Positions 9,004 to 17,759 of a stretch of 48,710 nucleotides of DNA are shown here, in pieces. The stretch comes from Pseudomonas palmensis. GTDB taxonomy: Bacteria > Pseudomonadota > Gammaproteobacteria > Pseudomonadales > Pseudomonadaceae. Both the position numbers and the translations under genes were made by a program. The stretch spans positions 1 through 48,710 of the forward strand of contig NZ_JAFKEC010000041.1 of the NCBI RefSeq assembly GCF_017848315.1. Direction: 5' to 3'. The notes below the pieces were generated by a model. That model was not told where the DNA came from. It was given only the letters and a program-made list of their open reading frames with translations, and searched no databases. How positions within the stretch are numbered: the first letter of the stretch is position 1; the number at the start of each line of letters is the position of its first letter.

Positions 9004-9584
9004 CTAACTAGCGCGCATTCCCGTCAGCGCCTGCCGCAGCTTCTCAGCAACATCAGCAGGCTTGGGCTTCACCTTCTGGCTGGCTGCTTTGCCGCTGCCA
9101 AACGGATTGGTCATCTGCGACCACTCGATCTTGGCATCCAGCGCAATGAACAGTTCGGGCAATGGTGTACTCCAGGCCGTGGCGGGGGTCCATCCCAGCC
9201 AGCCTGTCGCGATGGCGTAAAGCCGGTCGACGTAGCTGCCGTCCTCAACGACGCTTACGCCGCCCCGGCTTGGTCGTTTCCCTGGTCACCACCGCGCGGG
9301 TTATAGAGTGCAGCGAGGTAGGCGTTCAGTTGCACCGACACTCCCAGCACACCAGCTTGCCAGACCTTCTCGGGGATCGCCTCAGCTGACTTGCCTTCCA
9401 GACCGGCGCCGGCGGCAAGGATGATGGCGCAGCCATCCACGCTCATGGCATTGAGAGTCTGCGAGGCGCCGCGCAGCCCGCCAAAGCGGCTTTCGATCGC
9501 GCGCACCGCCTTCAGCGTGGGCTGCAGGGTGAACTCCTCGTCGCCCAGCTTCACGGTCAAGGTACCGTGCAAAGTCTTGTTCAT
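9004..9584 (-). CDS. Tail assembly chaperone GT (-1 frameshift product)
   Basis: Fusion product made when ribosomes slip -1 at GGGAAAC (9282 to 9276). The first 103 codons are shared with G; the frame then continues 90 codons to a TAG at 9004-9006, giving about 193 residues. The T part includes DRLYAIATGWLGWTP and ends in a Lys-rich segment. In lambda the G and GT chaperones hold the tape measure and recruit tail tube subunits; the ratio depends on the slip. The two frames were checked to be in exact -1 register. Confidence 0.85.
9255..9584 (-). CDS. Tail assembly chaperone G
   Basis: Unshifted product of 109 residues, starting MNKTLHGTLTVKLGDEEF, similar to the gpG/GTA-type tail chaperones that bind the tape measure before tube polymerisation. 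It lies between the tail tube and the tape measure gene, the conserved location. The last codons contain the slippery heptamer and the frame ends shortly after it. Confidence 0.85.
   Translation of the reverse strand: MNKTLHGTLTVKLGDEEFTLQPTLKAVRAIESRFGGLRGASQTLNAMSVDGCAIILAAGAGLEGKSAEAIPEKVWQAGVLGVSVQLNAYLAALYNPRGGDQGNDQAGAA
9276..9282 (-). promoter_or_regulatory. -1 programmed frameshift slippery site GGGAAAC
   Basis: X XXY YYZ heptamer in the correct phase: last G of CAG, then GGA, then AAC. Lambda uses GGGAAAG at the equivalent place. The -1 frame is open for 90 codons after it. Confidence 0.88.
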
Positions 9585-9624
9585 GGTTCAGGTCCTGTTG
9601 AGGCGGGGCCGAAGCCCCTGTTGG

Positions 9625-10122
9625 TTACGGGGCTGCGTGTGCTGGAATTTCCAGAATCTCGGTGTTGATGGCGAGAGTGATGTTGCGGCGCACCACGTTG
9701 TCAGCCGCACCAGGTGCCACGGTGTTGTTCATCACCTTGACGCCGAAGTAGAACGTGGTCGGAAGGATTGCCGGGGTCGCGCCAGGGTCGCCGTCGTTGA
9801 GGGTGACCATGGTGTTGTAGTTGCCCTTGGTGCGGTCCTTGTGCGCGACGGACACCGCTTTCTGGCCGGCATCGCCGCTATCCAGGCCGACAGTCAAAGT
9901 GATGTCGCCCGCGTCTGCGGTGCCCTTGTACTTACGCACCCGGCCATCGCTCAGCGCGGTGAAGGTCACGCTGCTGAAGGTGTCACCGAATTCGCCCAGG
10001 TCCTCGATCTCTCCCACGTCAATGTAGTCATCGGCCTTGTACTCGGTTTCGGTGGTGGCGGCGGTCTTCCCGCCAAAGCGTAAGCGGCAGCCGGCCGCCG
10101 TGTTCAGGTTGTCTTCGGCCAT
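9625..10122 (-). CDS. Major tail tube protein
   Basis: Protein of 165 residues, MAEDNLNTAAGCRLRF at its start, matching gpV-like siphophage tail tube subunits in length and position (immediately before the chaperones). It is rich in Thr, Asp and Gly and in beta-strand-forming segments, as expected for hexameric rings. There is no added Ig-like C-terminal domain, unlike lambda gpV. Confidence 0.85.
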   Translation of the reverse strand: MAEDNLNTAAGCRLRFGGKTAATTETEYKADDYIDVGEIEDLGEFGDTFSSVTFTALSDGRVRKYKGTADAGDITLTVGLDSGDAGQKAVSVAHKDRTKGNYNTMVTLNDGDPGATPAILPTTFYFGVKVMNNTVAPGAADNVVRRNITLAINTEILEIPAHAAP

Positions 10123-10176
10123 GGGGGTTCCTCCAAAGGCACATCGGATAAAGCCGCGGGGCGGCCGATAGGTGAA

Positions 10177-10563
10177 TCAGTGGGTGGTGATCACGCGAAC
10201 CGTGATCGAGCCCTGGTACGTGGTGCCATCAGCATCGCGCTGGGCGTCGGCCTGGAGCACGCGCACGGACACTGCCCGCCCGTGCTCGAGCACCAGACGG
10301 CGCTCGTCGAGGGCGGCGATGACCTTGCCGTTGATGCGCTTGACCTCTGCCTGGCCAACGGCATCAGACCAGACAGACAGGTAGATCAGGCGCTGCTCGC
10401 GCTTGCGCCCAGCGATAGGGCTGATGTTGGTCGAGACCTCACGGTCGATGGACACATAGGGCATCGGGGTGTTGATCCCGGCCCCGTCCAATACAGGACA
10501 ATCGACCTCGTCGCGCAGGCGGGCGACCAGCGCTTCCTGCAGCGCAAGGGATGGGTCAGCCAT
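10177..10563 (-). CDS. Tail terminator-like protein (DUF3168 family)
   Basis: Protein of 128 residues beginning MADPSLALQEALVARLRDEV. The pattern and gene position fit the DUF3168/gpU-type tail terminator group that caps the tail tube and joins it to the head. The start is set at 10563: the longer frame upstream overlaps the gp10-like gene and reads as nonsense. It overlaps the end of that gene by eight bases. Confidence 0.75.
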   Translation of the reverse strand: MADPSLALQEALVARLRDEVDCPVLDGAGINTPMPYVSIDREVSTNISPIAGRKREQRLIYLSVWSDAVGQAEVKRINGKVIAALDERRLVLEHGRAVSVRVLQADAQRDADGTTYQGSITVRVITTH

Positions 10564-11131
10564 TGCCGGCCCCCTGACTTGCTCGCCGCAACGTGCGAGT
10601 GATAGTTGCCCCGATCTCGGCCAAGACAAACTCCCGGTTGACCTGCAAAGCTGGCCGAAGCCAGGGGTGCGCCGGCCGTGCCGGAATGTCCGGATACTTG
10701 CCAAAGAAGTTGGCACCGTCCGACTTGTTCTTCACCTCGCGCTGCCGCAAGGAATTGCGGCGGCCCCTAAGCTGTGTTGTGTCGCGGTTCTTGGTGTGCG
10801 CACCGCCGATGGCATTGCTGTCGGCGCGGCGATAAATGGTGCCGGAATAGCCCTTCGTACCGTACTCAATGAAGCGCATGTAGAAGAACCGCTCGTTGTC
10901 CCACTTGCCTCGCAGGCCAACCTGGGCATCCAGCCCGCTCTTCGATACGAACGCAGACAGGGCCGCCGAAGCGGCCCCAGTGTCTTTAGGGATAAGCTGC
11001 TGCATGGTGCCGAGGATTCTGTTCGCACACGTCTGCATGGTGCTGCGCAGCTCGTTGTCCATCATATTGTGGATATTGCGTAGCGTCCGCCGCAGCTTGA
11101 AGTCACCGCGCAGCCTTGATCGACGGGCCAT
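10556..11131 (-). CDS. HK97 gp10-like tail completion / neck protein
   Basis: Protein of 191 residues, basic at both ends, with an FIEYGTKG motif and PARPAHPWLRPA near residue 155. Both motifs are characteristic of the HK97 gp10 family, which acts at the head-tail junction. It sits between the connector genes and the tail terminator in standard order. Confidence 0.85.
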   Translation of the reverse strand: MARRSRLRGDFKLRRTLRNIHNMMDNELRSTMQTCANRILGTMQQLIPKDTGAASAALSAFVSKSGLDAQVGLRGKWDNERFFYMRFIEYGTKGYSGTIYRRADSNAIGGAHTKNRDTTQLRGRRNSLRQREVKNKSDGANFFGKYPDIPARPAHPWLRPALQVNREFVLAEIGATITRTLRRASQGAGNG

Positions 11132-11134
11132 GGC

Positions 11135-11302
11135 TTACTCCTTGGCCGGGGCGGCCTTCGGCCTCTCGGCTTTGTCGGTGACCGCTTCGGCGTAGCCGCG
11201 AGCAATCAGGCCCTCGGCATACTCCTTGGCCAGCTCGAACTCTTCGCCCTTCTCTCGATCGCCGGAGGCGCCCGAGAGTCGGCCCAGTGCACGAATTTTC
11301 AT
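11135..11302 (-). CDS. Small conserved-position protein (55 aa)
   Basis: ORF of 55 codons starting MKIRALGRLSG, with GG(A/T)ACCTCC-type ribosome site directly upstream, and stop four bases from the gp10-like start. The product is charged (Glu/Lys/Ala-rich). Phages of this type often carry a short gene between the head-closure and gp10-like genes. Function unknown. Confidence 0.6.
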   Translation of the reverse strand: MKIRALGRLSGASGDREKGEEFELAKEYAEGLIARGYAEAVTDKAERPKAAPAKE

Positions 11303-11312
11303 TGGAGGTACC

Positions 11313-11639
11313 TCATGGGTTGGGGACTGATGAGCACAAGAGCCTCATCATTGAGTTTTCGTTGTCAGGCAAAACAGCCTCGACCTTGTAGGTAATCCCG
11401 CGCCTGGTCACCCGCCAGCCCGCAACAATGTCAGTGCGTGACCTGGCGATGATCTCGGCAGTGACGACGGCTTCCAGTCGCTCGGCAACAGATGAAACCC
11501 GACCGCTGGGGGTCCTGATTTCAGCCCACATATCAGGACGAGCAGCGGGCAACCACGTCACTGTGGCGCCCCCGGACTTATTGCGCTCCTCGTGCGGGAA
11601 GGTGACCTTGCACAGATGACGCAGCGGGCCGGCCCTCAT
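11313..11639 (-). CDS. Head-tail adaptor / head closure protein
   Basis: Protein of 108 residues of the SPP1 gp16 / phage head-tail adaptor type: short, beta-rich, with WAEIRTPSGRV and IIARSRTDI segments usual in this family. The ATG at 11639 overlaps the stop of the connector gene (ATGA), preferred over a GTG three codons upstream. It seals the portal after packaging. Confidence 0.75.
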   Translation of the reverse strand: MRAGPLRHLCKVTFPHEERNKSGGATVTWLPAARPDMWAEIRTPSGRVSSVAERLEAVVTAEIIARSRTDIVAGWRVTRRGITYKVEAVLPDNENSMMRLLCSSVPNP

Positions 11640-11977
11640 ACGCCCCACCCAATGCGGTGCGGCGTCAGGAGTGCCTCCGAGCCTTTCGGCAGCTCAGTGG
11701 CGGTGGTCCCGATCACAACGTCCTCACGGTTCGCGTAAAGGTGGCCGAGGATCAGCAGGCAGGCAGCCCTGATCTGCTTGTTGCAGACCATGGGGGACTC
11801 GCCGGCAGCTCCGGCGGCGACAGCCTCATCCAGCGCCTGCTGATCGGCATAGAAACGACGGTTCAGGTAGTCCATCGCCTGCCCTTCCGAGGCCTCGATC
11901 AGGAGTTCTAGATACTCGTCATCGTCGTCAGGGTCTCGAAGGTGATGGCGTGCAATGGTCAAACTGATTACAGGCAT
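11636..11977 (-). CDS. Head-tail connector (gp6-like)
   Basis: Protein of 113 residues starting MPVISLTIARHHLRD, a helical connector of the HK97 gp6-like group. The motif YLELLIEASEGQAMDYLNRR is typical. The frame is open far upstream, but the upstream part is the shadow of the acidic gene next door. It forms the first ring beneath the portal. Confidence 0.78.
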   Translation of the reverse strand: MPVISLTIARHHLRDPDDDDEYLELLIEASEGQAMDYLNRRFYADQQALDEAVAAGAAGESPMVCNKQIRAACLLILGHLYANREDVVIGTTATELPKGSEALLTPHRIGWGV

Positions 11978-11981
11978 GCCT

Positions 11982-12515
11982 TCACTCCTCCAGCGGCTCG
12001 AGCGATGCCAACTTCCGCTGCACCAGCTCCTCTGCATGCCGGCGTGGCACCATGTAAGCGGGACCGCCGCGGCGACGCAGTTCGCCCTCATCCATGTAGG
12101 AGCGCATCGGGTAGATCTGAAGAGTTGCTGGATTGGGGTTAGCTGCAACCAGATCCTCGCCAACTGGCTGGTCGATATCGTCGCCACTCTCAGCCGCCGC
12201 TGGGCCGCTCTGTCCTGCGCCTTCCGATGCCCCCGTTTCAGTAGCGGAGGCTTCGGCAATAGTGCTCAGGTCGCTTGCTGAGACGTTCGATCCAGGCCCC
12301 GAGTCTCCCGGTGCGGGTGGCAGTGCCTGCTCTGTGCTATCCCCCGAGCCTGGATCAGTTTCAGAAGCGGCCGATTCGCCAGGATTTGGCGAGACTGCAT
12401 CACCCGGCGAGAGGGCCAAAGCCCCATCTTCAGGCTGGCTGCCGCTCGTTTCAGTGGTCGAGGCAGGATCCTGCGGCTCGACCGTAGACTCTGGTTTTTC
12501 CTGTTTACGTGCCAT
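11982..12515 (-). CDS. Acidic low-complexity protein next to the capsid gene
   Basis: Protein of 177 residues. A basic start (MARKQEKPE) leads into about 110 residues dominated by Ser, Pro, Glu, Ala, Gly and Asp with no hydrophobic core, which should be disordered. The C-terminal 45 residues (RSYMDEGELRRRGGPAYMV, then a helix) look folded. The ATG at 12515 has GGAG seven bases upstream. Its position between capsid and connector suggests a head-associated or scaffold-like role, but I do not recognise the family. Confidence 0.65.
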   Translation of the reverse strand: MARKQEKPESTVEPQDPASTTETSGSQPEDGALALSPGDAVSPNPGESAASETDPGSGDSTEQALPPAPGDSGPGSNVSASDLSTIAEASATETGASEGAGQSGPAAAESGDDIDQPVGEDLVAANPNPATLQIYPMRSYMDEGELRRRGGPAYMVPRRHAEELVQRKLASLEPLEE

Positions 12516-12563
12516 GGGAGTACTCCGTTGAGGCGCCATTTCTGGCGCCGTGTTGCGGAAAGA

Positions 12564-13745
12564 TTAAGGCGTGACCAGCGGGCCAGTGACGAACGCTTCG
12601 TCGCGATAGATGGCAAAGGCCAGGCGCTCTTCAGCACGAATCGTTGCCATGTTTTTCTCGAAGTCATCACCGTTTTCGGTCGAGATCAGCACTTCAATTT
12701 CCATGCGATCGAAGATCTGAGCGCCGAGCTTGAAGGCGCCGACCAGGAAGTCGTTCTGTGTCATGGCCTGGGTAGAAACCACTGGGCGATTCCAGAGTTT
12801 CGCGTTGGTGCCTTCCTGAGGCTGACCGATGATGTAGCGGCCCTCCCCGTCCTTGGTCAGCTCGATGGCCGCCCAGTCGATCGGGTTGAGCACGATGCCG
12901 TCGGATGGGAACTCGGCCAGCTCGGCCTGCAGCAGCGCCAGGCGCAGGCGGTCAATGCGCTGCTCGCCCACTACAGCTACGCCAGCCGGGGCGGCGTACA
13001 GTTGAGCAACCGTCATGAGGCCCTGCAGGTTCACGCCGGTGCCGTTGCCGTAAAGCAACTGAGCTTCTTCTGCCATGGTGAGGCCATAGCGTGCACGACC
13101 GTCGATATAGCTCTGCAGTGCCTTGGCGTCGTCCAGCATCTGGCGGCTGGCTTTGAACAAATGGGCGATGGTCCGCACGTTCGCCGTGGCCAGGCCGAAG
13201 GTCAGGTCGGAGTACGGCTTGGCAGTGTTCTCCGCCACAGTGCGGGCGTTGTTGACGAAGCCGGTTTCACGGACGTACTCGATGGAGTTCGATTCGGTGG
13301 TACCTGGCGCGACCAGGTCGCGGACGGTCAGTCGGCGCTGAGGCGGGGCAATGATCCCCGGCAAGCGCTGAGTCTGCACCAGGTCACCGCCGGTTGCGGT
13401 GGTGATGGCCGCGCGCGGCACGGAGACACGGCGGGAACCACGGAAGGACGAGTTCATGTCCTTCATTTCTTCGCTCTCGATCACAAGAGCGCCTACCGAT
13501 TTCTGCGGCTCTTCCTGATGGCTCCGATCCCGGCTTGCATTCACCAGTTTCTGCTCTGCCTCGCCCAGGCGCGCCTGAAGTTCGCCCTGCTTGGTCAGCA
13601 GTTCATCGACCTTGGCACGGGTTTCGGTATTCATTTCACCGGAAGCCTTGATTTGCTTCTCGGTCGCCTCGGCCTGGCTTTTGATCTGGTCGCCAATGCC
13701 CTTGAGGCTGGCGTTGAGTTCTTTGACTTGGGCTTCAAAGTCCAT
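12564..13745 (-). CDS. HK97-type major capsid protein
   Basis: Protein of 393 residues. Residues 1 to about 100 form a coiled coil rich in Glu, Lys and Gln, the delta/scaffold domain normally removed by the prohead protease. The HK97 fold follows (RQMLDDAKALQSYID; GIVLNPIDWAAIEL; DRMEIEVLIS). The start is placed at 13745 because GGAAAG is well spaced; a GTG two codons upstream overlaps the protease stop. It lies directly after the protease, the usual arrangement. Confidence 0.95.
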   Translation of the reverse strand: MDFEAQVKELNASLKGIGDQIKSQAEATEKQIKASGEMNTETRAKVDELLTKQGELQARLGEAEQKLVNASRDRSHQEEPQKSVGALVIESEEMKDMNSSFRGSRRVSVPRAAITTATGGDLVQTQRLPGIIAPPQRRLTVRDLVAPGTTESNSIEYVRETGFVNNARTVAENTAKPYSDLTFGLATANVRTIAHLFKASRQMLDDAKALQSYIDGRARYGLTMAEEAQLLYGNGTGVNLQGLMTVAQLYAAPAGVAVVGEQRIDRLRLALLQAELAEFPSDGIVLNPIDWAAIELTKDGEGRYIIGQPQEGTNAKLWNRPVVSTQAMTQNDFLVGAFKLGAQIFDRMEIEVLISTENGDDFEKNMATIRAEERLAFAIYRDEAFVTGPLVTP

Positions 13746-13747
13746 GG

Positions 13748-14605
13748 TCACTTTCCTTTCAGAGAATTGAGGAGATTGGTTGCCGCGCTCAGAGAGGCGG
13801 AGAGGTCTGGCGCGACAGCGCGAGGCTTATCGGTCAGGGCAGCGTTATGCGTGCCCCCGCCGGCAGCGCGAGGCATGCCGGACTTGAAACTGGCGAACAG
13901 CTCGCGTCTCTCGGAGCGAGGCATTCCTCCCTTGGCCAGGGCTACATCCATGGCCTTGAGTGCATTGGCCTGGGCAGCGTCTTCGGTTTCGCGCTCGGTG
14001 ACCTCGGCGGACGACAACAACCCAGTGGCCAGACCAAGCTCCACGGCACGCTTGCCGCGGATGTAGGTTTCGTCGTCCATCAGTTCGGCCATGTCTTCAG
14101 CCGACTGCCCGCTGGTCTCGGCATAGAGGTCAGCCATCGCGGCATCGAATTCCTCCATATCGTCGGCGATATCGCGGAGGTAGTTGCGGTTGCCGGCAAG
14201 CCAGGTCCAGCAGTTGTGGATCATGAGGAAGGCGCTGCTGGCCACCTCTCGCTTCTTCCCCGCGAGGAAGACAATCGAAGCAGCGCTCGCCGCCATGCCG
14301 AGCACCTTGGTGGTGACCTCGTGACTGTGCTCTTGCAGGCGGTTGTAAATGGCAATGCCTTCGAACATGTCACCGCCTGGCGAGTTGATGTAGACGGTGA
14401 CATCACGCTCGCCGATCGCCCGCAAGGCGGCGTCGATTCGCTTCAGCGTGACGCCCTCGCCATACCAGTCTTCGCCGATCACGCCGTACACGGTGATGGT
14501 GTCTGAGGTGTTCTCGACGGCCGCCTGGATCGCGGGATTCCATTTGTCGAGCGCGCGCGGGCTCATCTCGCTGCGCAGGCCGCGAGACTGGATCTTGTGC
14601 TTCAT
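13748..14605 (-). CDS. ClpP-like prohead protease
   Basis: Protein of 285 residues, family S14 (ClpP-like), the type that matures HK97-like heads in many Pseudomonas phages. The oxyanion loop INSPGGDMFEGIAIYNRL lies at 73-90, the probable nucleophile Ser107 in GMAASAAS, and His130 in LMIHN; Asp178 is a candidate third residue. The C-terminal third is Ala/Arg-rich and probably unstructured. It trims the capsid delta domain. Confidence 0.93.
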   Translation of the reverse strand: MKHKIQSRGLRSEMSPRALDKWNPAIQAAVENTSDTITVYGVIGEDWYGEGVTLKRIDAALRAIGERDVTVYINSPGGDMFEGIAIYNRLQEHSHEVTTKVLGMAASAASIVFLAGKKREVASSAFLMIHNCWTWLAGNRNYLRDIADDMEEFDAAMADLYAETSGQSAEDMAELMDDETYIRGKRAVELGLATGLLSSAEVTERETEDAAQANALKAMDVALAKGGMPRSERRELFASFKSGMPRAAGGGTHNAALTDKPRAVAPDLSASLSAATNLLNSLKGK

Positions 14606-14621
14606 GGATTACTCCCGTGAT

Positions 14622-15920
14622 TTACTTTTCGGGCTGTTGGAGCCAGTTCATCAGAGCGGCCCTTGCGGCCTGGCTATCGTTTTGCTTGCCCAACTGGTCA
14701 AGTGGAACCAGGTTGGATTGCACGGTCAGTACATCGCCACCCGGCATGCTCGGAAGGTTCTCTTTTCGCCGGCCCTCGTTTCGGGTCAGGTAGCCGTTCT
14801 GTCCCATCGTGCTGAGATAAGCCGCACGGCCCGCGCTATCCGCACGCAGGAATGCTTCAAGCGAGTACTCCGCATAAAACTTGATCCGGTCAACCGCCGT
14901 CATGCACCACTTGTTCACGCACTGCTCAATCGGCGCCGTGAAGGACATGATGCAGTAGGTGAGAAACGCGATCTGCTGCTGCTCCAGTCCTGTGCCCCAG
15001 TTGCTGCCCTTGTCGGTCTTCATCACCATCCAGGGTGGAACCCCGAACCAGCGGCAGATTTCCTCGATGCTGTGCCCTCTCGACTCCAGCAGTTGCGCAT
15101 CGGCGGGGTTGATGCCGATCATTTCCGGCTTCACGCCCTGCTCGAGCACTGGGCTCTTGCCGGCATTCAATGCCCCGGAGATTGTCTTAACGTACTCACG
15201 AAACTCGACGCGCTGAGCCGGGTTAAGCGTCTTGTCGACCGAGAACGCGACTGTGGGCATCATGCCGTTGCGGAAGGTGCTGTTGGCGGCATCGTCTGCA
15301 GACATCGCAGAACCGAACACATCTGCGCCGTACCGAATAGCAGAAAGCCCGACCCGCCCATCCAGGGTGAATGCTGGGATATGCAGCATGTCCTGCCGCT
15401 GAATCTCTCGGCGGGCTCCCTTTCGGGGCCTGAAGAAGTATCGCAGCCTGCCGTCATCATCGAACTCGAGGTCGACTCGAGACGGCATCAGGAAGTCCAG
15501 CGCAATGACCCGACCTGCGGAGCGGTGAATCTCGCAGTAGGCGTTGCCCCACAGCAGCATCGATGCCACGACTGCCTGCCAGAAATGGAAGGCAGCCATG
15601 TCTTCGTTGGGGCTGTTGTGCACAACGTCGTACAGCGGGAAATCGCGGGCACTCTCTCGGCTACCATCGGGCATCCGCCGGTAGATGCTCAACGGTAAGC
15701 CGGCTACCGAGGTCGAGATGATACGAACGCATGCCCACACGGTGGACAGGCGCATTGCCTTGTCGACGCTGACTGACTTACCACTACTGGACTGGGCGCC
15801 GTTAAAGGCGCTCCAGAAACCTCCATCCGACAGTTTGATAGTCTTGCCCAGCCATTCACTCATACTGGCTGAAGGCTTGGTGGCAGCAGCGCCCAGTGCC
15901 TGGGATAGGGTTTTAATCAC
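14622..15920 (-). CDS. Portal protein
   Basis: HK97 gp3-type portal of 432 residues, forming the dodecameric DNA channel at one capsid vertex. Recognisable stretches include STVWACVRIISTSVAGLPLS near the N-terminus and CRWFGVPPWMVM near residue 290. GTG at 15920 is chosen over TTG at 15926 because AGAGGG is seven bases before it. The start overlaps the end of the small membrane-protein gene. Confidence 0.93.
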   Translation of the reverse strand: MIKTLSQALGAAATKPSASMSEWLGKTIKLSDGGFWSAFNGAQSSSGKSVSVDKAMRLSTVWACVRIISTSVAGLPLSIYRRMPDGSRESARDFPLYDVVHNSPNEDMAAFHFWQAVVASMLLWGNAYCEIHRSAGRVIALDFLMPSRVDLEFDDDGRLRYFFRPRKGARREIQRQDMLHIPAFTLDGRVGLSAIRYGADVFGSAMSADDAANSTFRNGMMPTVAFSVDKTLNPAQRVEFREYVKTISGALNAGKSPVLEQGVKPEMIGINPADAQLLESRGHSIEEICRWFGVPPWMVMKTDKGSNWGTGLEQQQIAFLTYCIMSFTAPIEQCVNKWCMTAVDRIKFYAEYSLEAFLRADSAGRAAYLSTMGQNGYLTRNEGRRKENLPSMPGGDVLTVQSNLVPLDQLGKQNDSQAARAALMNWLQQPEK

Positions 15921-16074
15921 TGACAAGCCCTCTGCGGATGAAGCCGGCGATGCAGAAGAAGCTCAGTGATCCGGCCAGCAAAGCCCAGCCGGTACCAGCC
16001 AGCATCCAGACCCCGCTGCATGCCAAGCAGAAAGCGACCACTGCGCAGGCGATGAAAATATGAAATGCGTTCAT
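15913..16074 (-). CDS. Small two-helix membrane protein
   Basis: ORF of 53 codons whose ATG overlaps the large-terminase stop (ATGA) and whose stop overlaps the portal start. The product has two hydrophobic segments (about 4-18 and 21-46) with a basic end (FIRRG). Tight coupling on both sides supports translation. Function unknown. Confidence 0.6.
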   Translation of the reverse strand: MNAFHIFIACAVVAFCLACSGVWMLAGTGWALLAGSLSFFCIAGFIRRGLVSD

Positions 16075-17759
16075 GCGATCAATGGGTCCCGAATGCCAGC
16101 CATGAAGTTTTCCATGCCACCTTGGCCGGCGGGGTTGAGGGCCATAAGCGTCACAGCGTTAAATAGAGCCATCAGCGGGTCAATCTTGGCCGAGCCGCTG
16201 GCCTGCTTAGTAATGAGGATCGAGTTGCCACGCGGCTCGACTTTGGCGTTACCGCAGCACCAGGCCATCATCGGCTGGCCCCCGTGTAGCAGCGTGCCCT
16301 CGGCCAGCTTGCGTTCGGCAGTCTTGATGGCTCCGCCCAGGCGCCACCCTTGTGAAATACCGTCGATCTTTTCGCGCGGAATACCCATAGCCTCCAGCGC
16401 GTCGAGGATCGCGCCGACACCGGCCGGGTCCAGCCCGACCTTGTCCAGCAGGCCGGCCTGCTCGACCTGCGCCACCAGGTGCGCAACCGCTTCAATGTCG
16501 TCGCCGATGCGCTCAACAAGGGTAAGGTGCCCATCCTTGGCGAAGTCGCGGATGCGTGGCGCTTCGGCTTTACGCCGTTCCAGTACTGATGGATGGGCCC
16601 AGGCGTGAGTCCAGGTCAGCCAGCGCCGTGTGCCCTGCTCTCGGCCAAGTGCTGCAAAGCCAAGCAAGTCATCCAGCCCTCCGCCATCGACACCGATGTC
16701 GATCACTTCGCAGCGCTCGATCAGGTCTTCCAACGTGCGGCATAGCTCGGAGGTCTGCGCCTCCCAGAAATCAGCACCAGCCCATCGATCCGAAAGCAGC
16801 GCCAAGCCGATCTCGACGTTGAGGTGCTTGGCCAGGAAGACGCGGAACGACTCCTCGCCGTCCAGCTGGGCCTGTGCGTAACCACGCTCGATGAAAGGTT
16901 CGTCGACCGACAGCCCAAGGTTAGGGTTGGTGATGTACGCGTTGGAGAAGTCCCGGTGTTCGCCGGCATCCAGCATCGCCTTGGGAAACTCATACAGCAC
17001 CGGCAAGAACGACTTATCGACGATCTCGCCGTCGCGCACCTTGCGGGCGTACATCAGCTTCTGCCGGAACACACCAGCAGGCGGGGCGTCGGACTGGGTG
17101 GTGGCCCAGATGATGAAACCCTCCGGTCGGGATGCCAGGCCACCGGTGGCCTCTCTCAGCATCGCCTCGGCATTGGCGCGCTTGCCGAACACCCACAGCT
17201 CGTCGATGAACACGCCGATTGCCTTCTTGCCCGACACCGTCTCGCTGTCTGCCGCAACGACCTTCAGCGTGGCGTTGGTCTGACGGTGGGTCACGGTGCG
17301 CAGGTGGTCCTGCACCTTCAGCAAGGCTTTGAGCTCGTCGTCGGCCGCCACCATATCCCTGATCGGCAGGTAAGAGTTGTCCGCGATCTCCTTGGTCGGT
17401 GCGAGGATGATGAACTCACCTGAAGCTCGCCAGTTGAGGATCAGCGCGCTAAGCATGATACCGGCGGCGATGGTCGACTTGCCGTTCTTCTTGCTGATAA
17501 GCAGCATGAATTCGCTGACCAGGCGCCGGCCTGAGTCTGGGTCGTAGGCGCCGAAGATTGCGGCCACGAACTGGTTGACCCAGTCACGCACGGTCTCGCA
17601 CATCAACGGACTGCCAGTGGCGTCCACCATGCGCAATGCACCGAACACGTCCAAGGCTTCCTCAGCCTCAGTCGGGAACAGCGGCTCGAATGGGATCAGG
17701 CTCTGGCGGGCAACAATGCGCTGCTCCCAGTCTGGACAGGCGGTTGACCACTCCATCAT
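16071..17759 (-). CDS. terL: Terminase large subunit
   Basis: Protein of 562 residues with the packaging ATPase and nuclease. Walker A is SKKNGKST (89-96), Walker B with catalytic Glu is VFIDE (183-187), and IWATTQSD at 217-224 is the coupling motif. The RNase-H-like nuclease begins with IDIGVDGGG at 353-361 (Asp354, Asp358) plus Asp363. Family resemblance is to HK97 gp2-type terminases, which usually cut at cos. The ATG overlaps the terS stop. Confidence 0.95.
   Translation of the reverse strand: MMEWSTACPDWEQRIVARQSLIPFEPLFPTEAEEALDVFGALRMVDATGSPLMCETVRDWVNQFVAAIFGAYDPDSGRRLVSEFMLLISKKNGKSTIAAGIMLSALILNWRASGEFIILAPTKEIADNSYLPIRDMVAADDELKALLKVQDHLRTVTHRQTNATLKVVAADSETVSGKKAIGVFIDELWVFGKRANAEAMLREATGGLASRPEGFIIWATTQSDAPPAGVFRQKLMYARKVRDGEIVDKSFLPVLYEFPKAMLDAGEHRDFSNAYITNPNLGLSVDEPFIERGYAQAQLDGEESFRVFLAKHLNVEIGLALLSDRWAGADFWEAQTSELCRTLEDLIERCEVIDIGVDGGGLDDLLGFAALGREQGTRRWLTWTHAWAHPSVLERRKAEAPRIRDFAKDGHLTLVERIGDDIEAVAHLVAQVEQAGLLDKVGLDPAGVGAILDALEAMGIPREKIDGISQGWRLGGAIKTAERKLAEGTLLHGGQPMMAWCCGNAKVEPRGNSILITKQASGSAKIDPLMALFNAVTLMALNPAGQGGMENFMAGIRDPLIA

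Noticed and set aside
12528..14066. 512-codon plus-strand ORF opposite capsid and protease
   Set aside because: Antisense shadow produced by high GC; composition is unlike a protein and the minus-strand genes are unambiguous.
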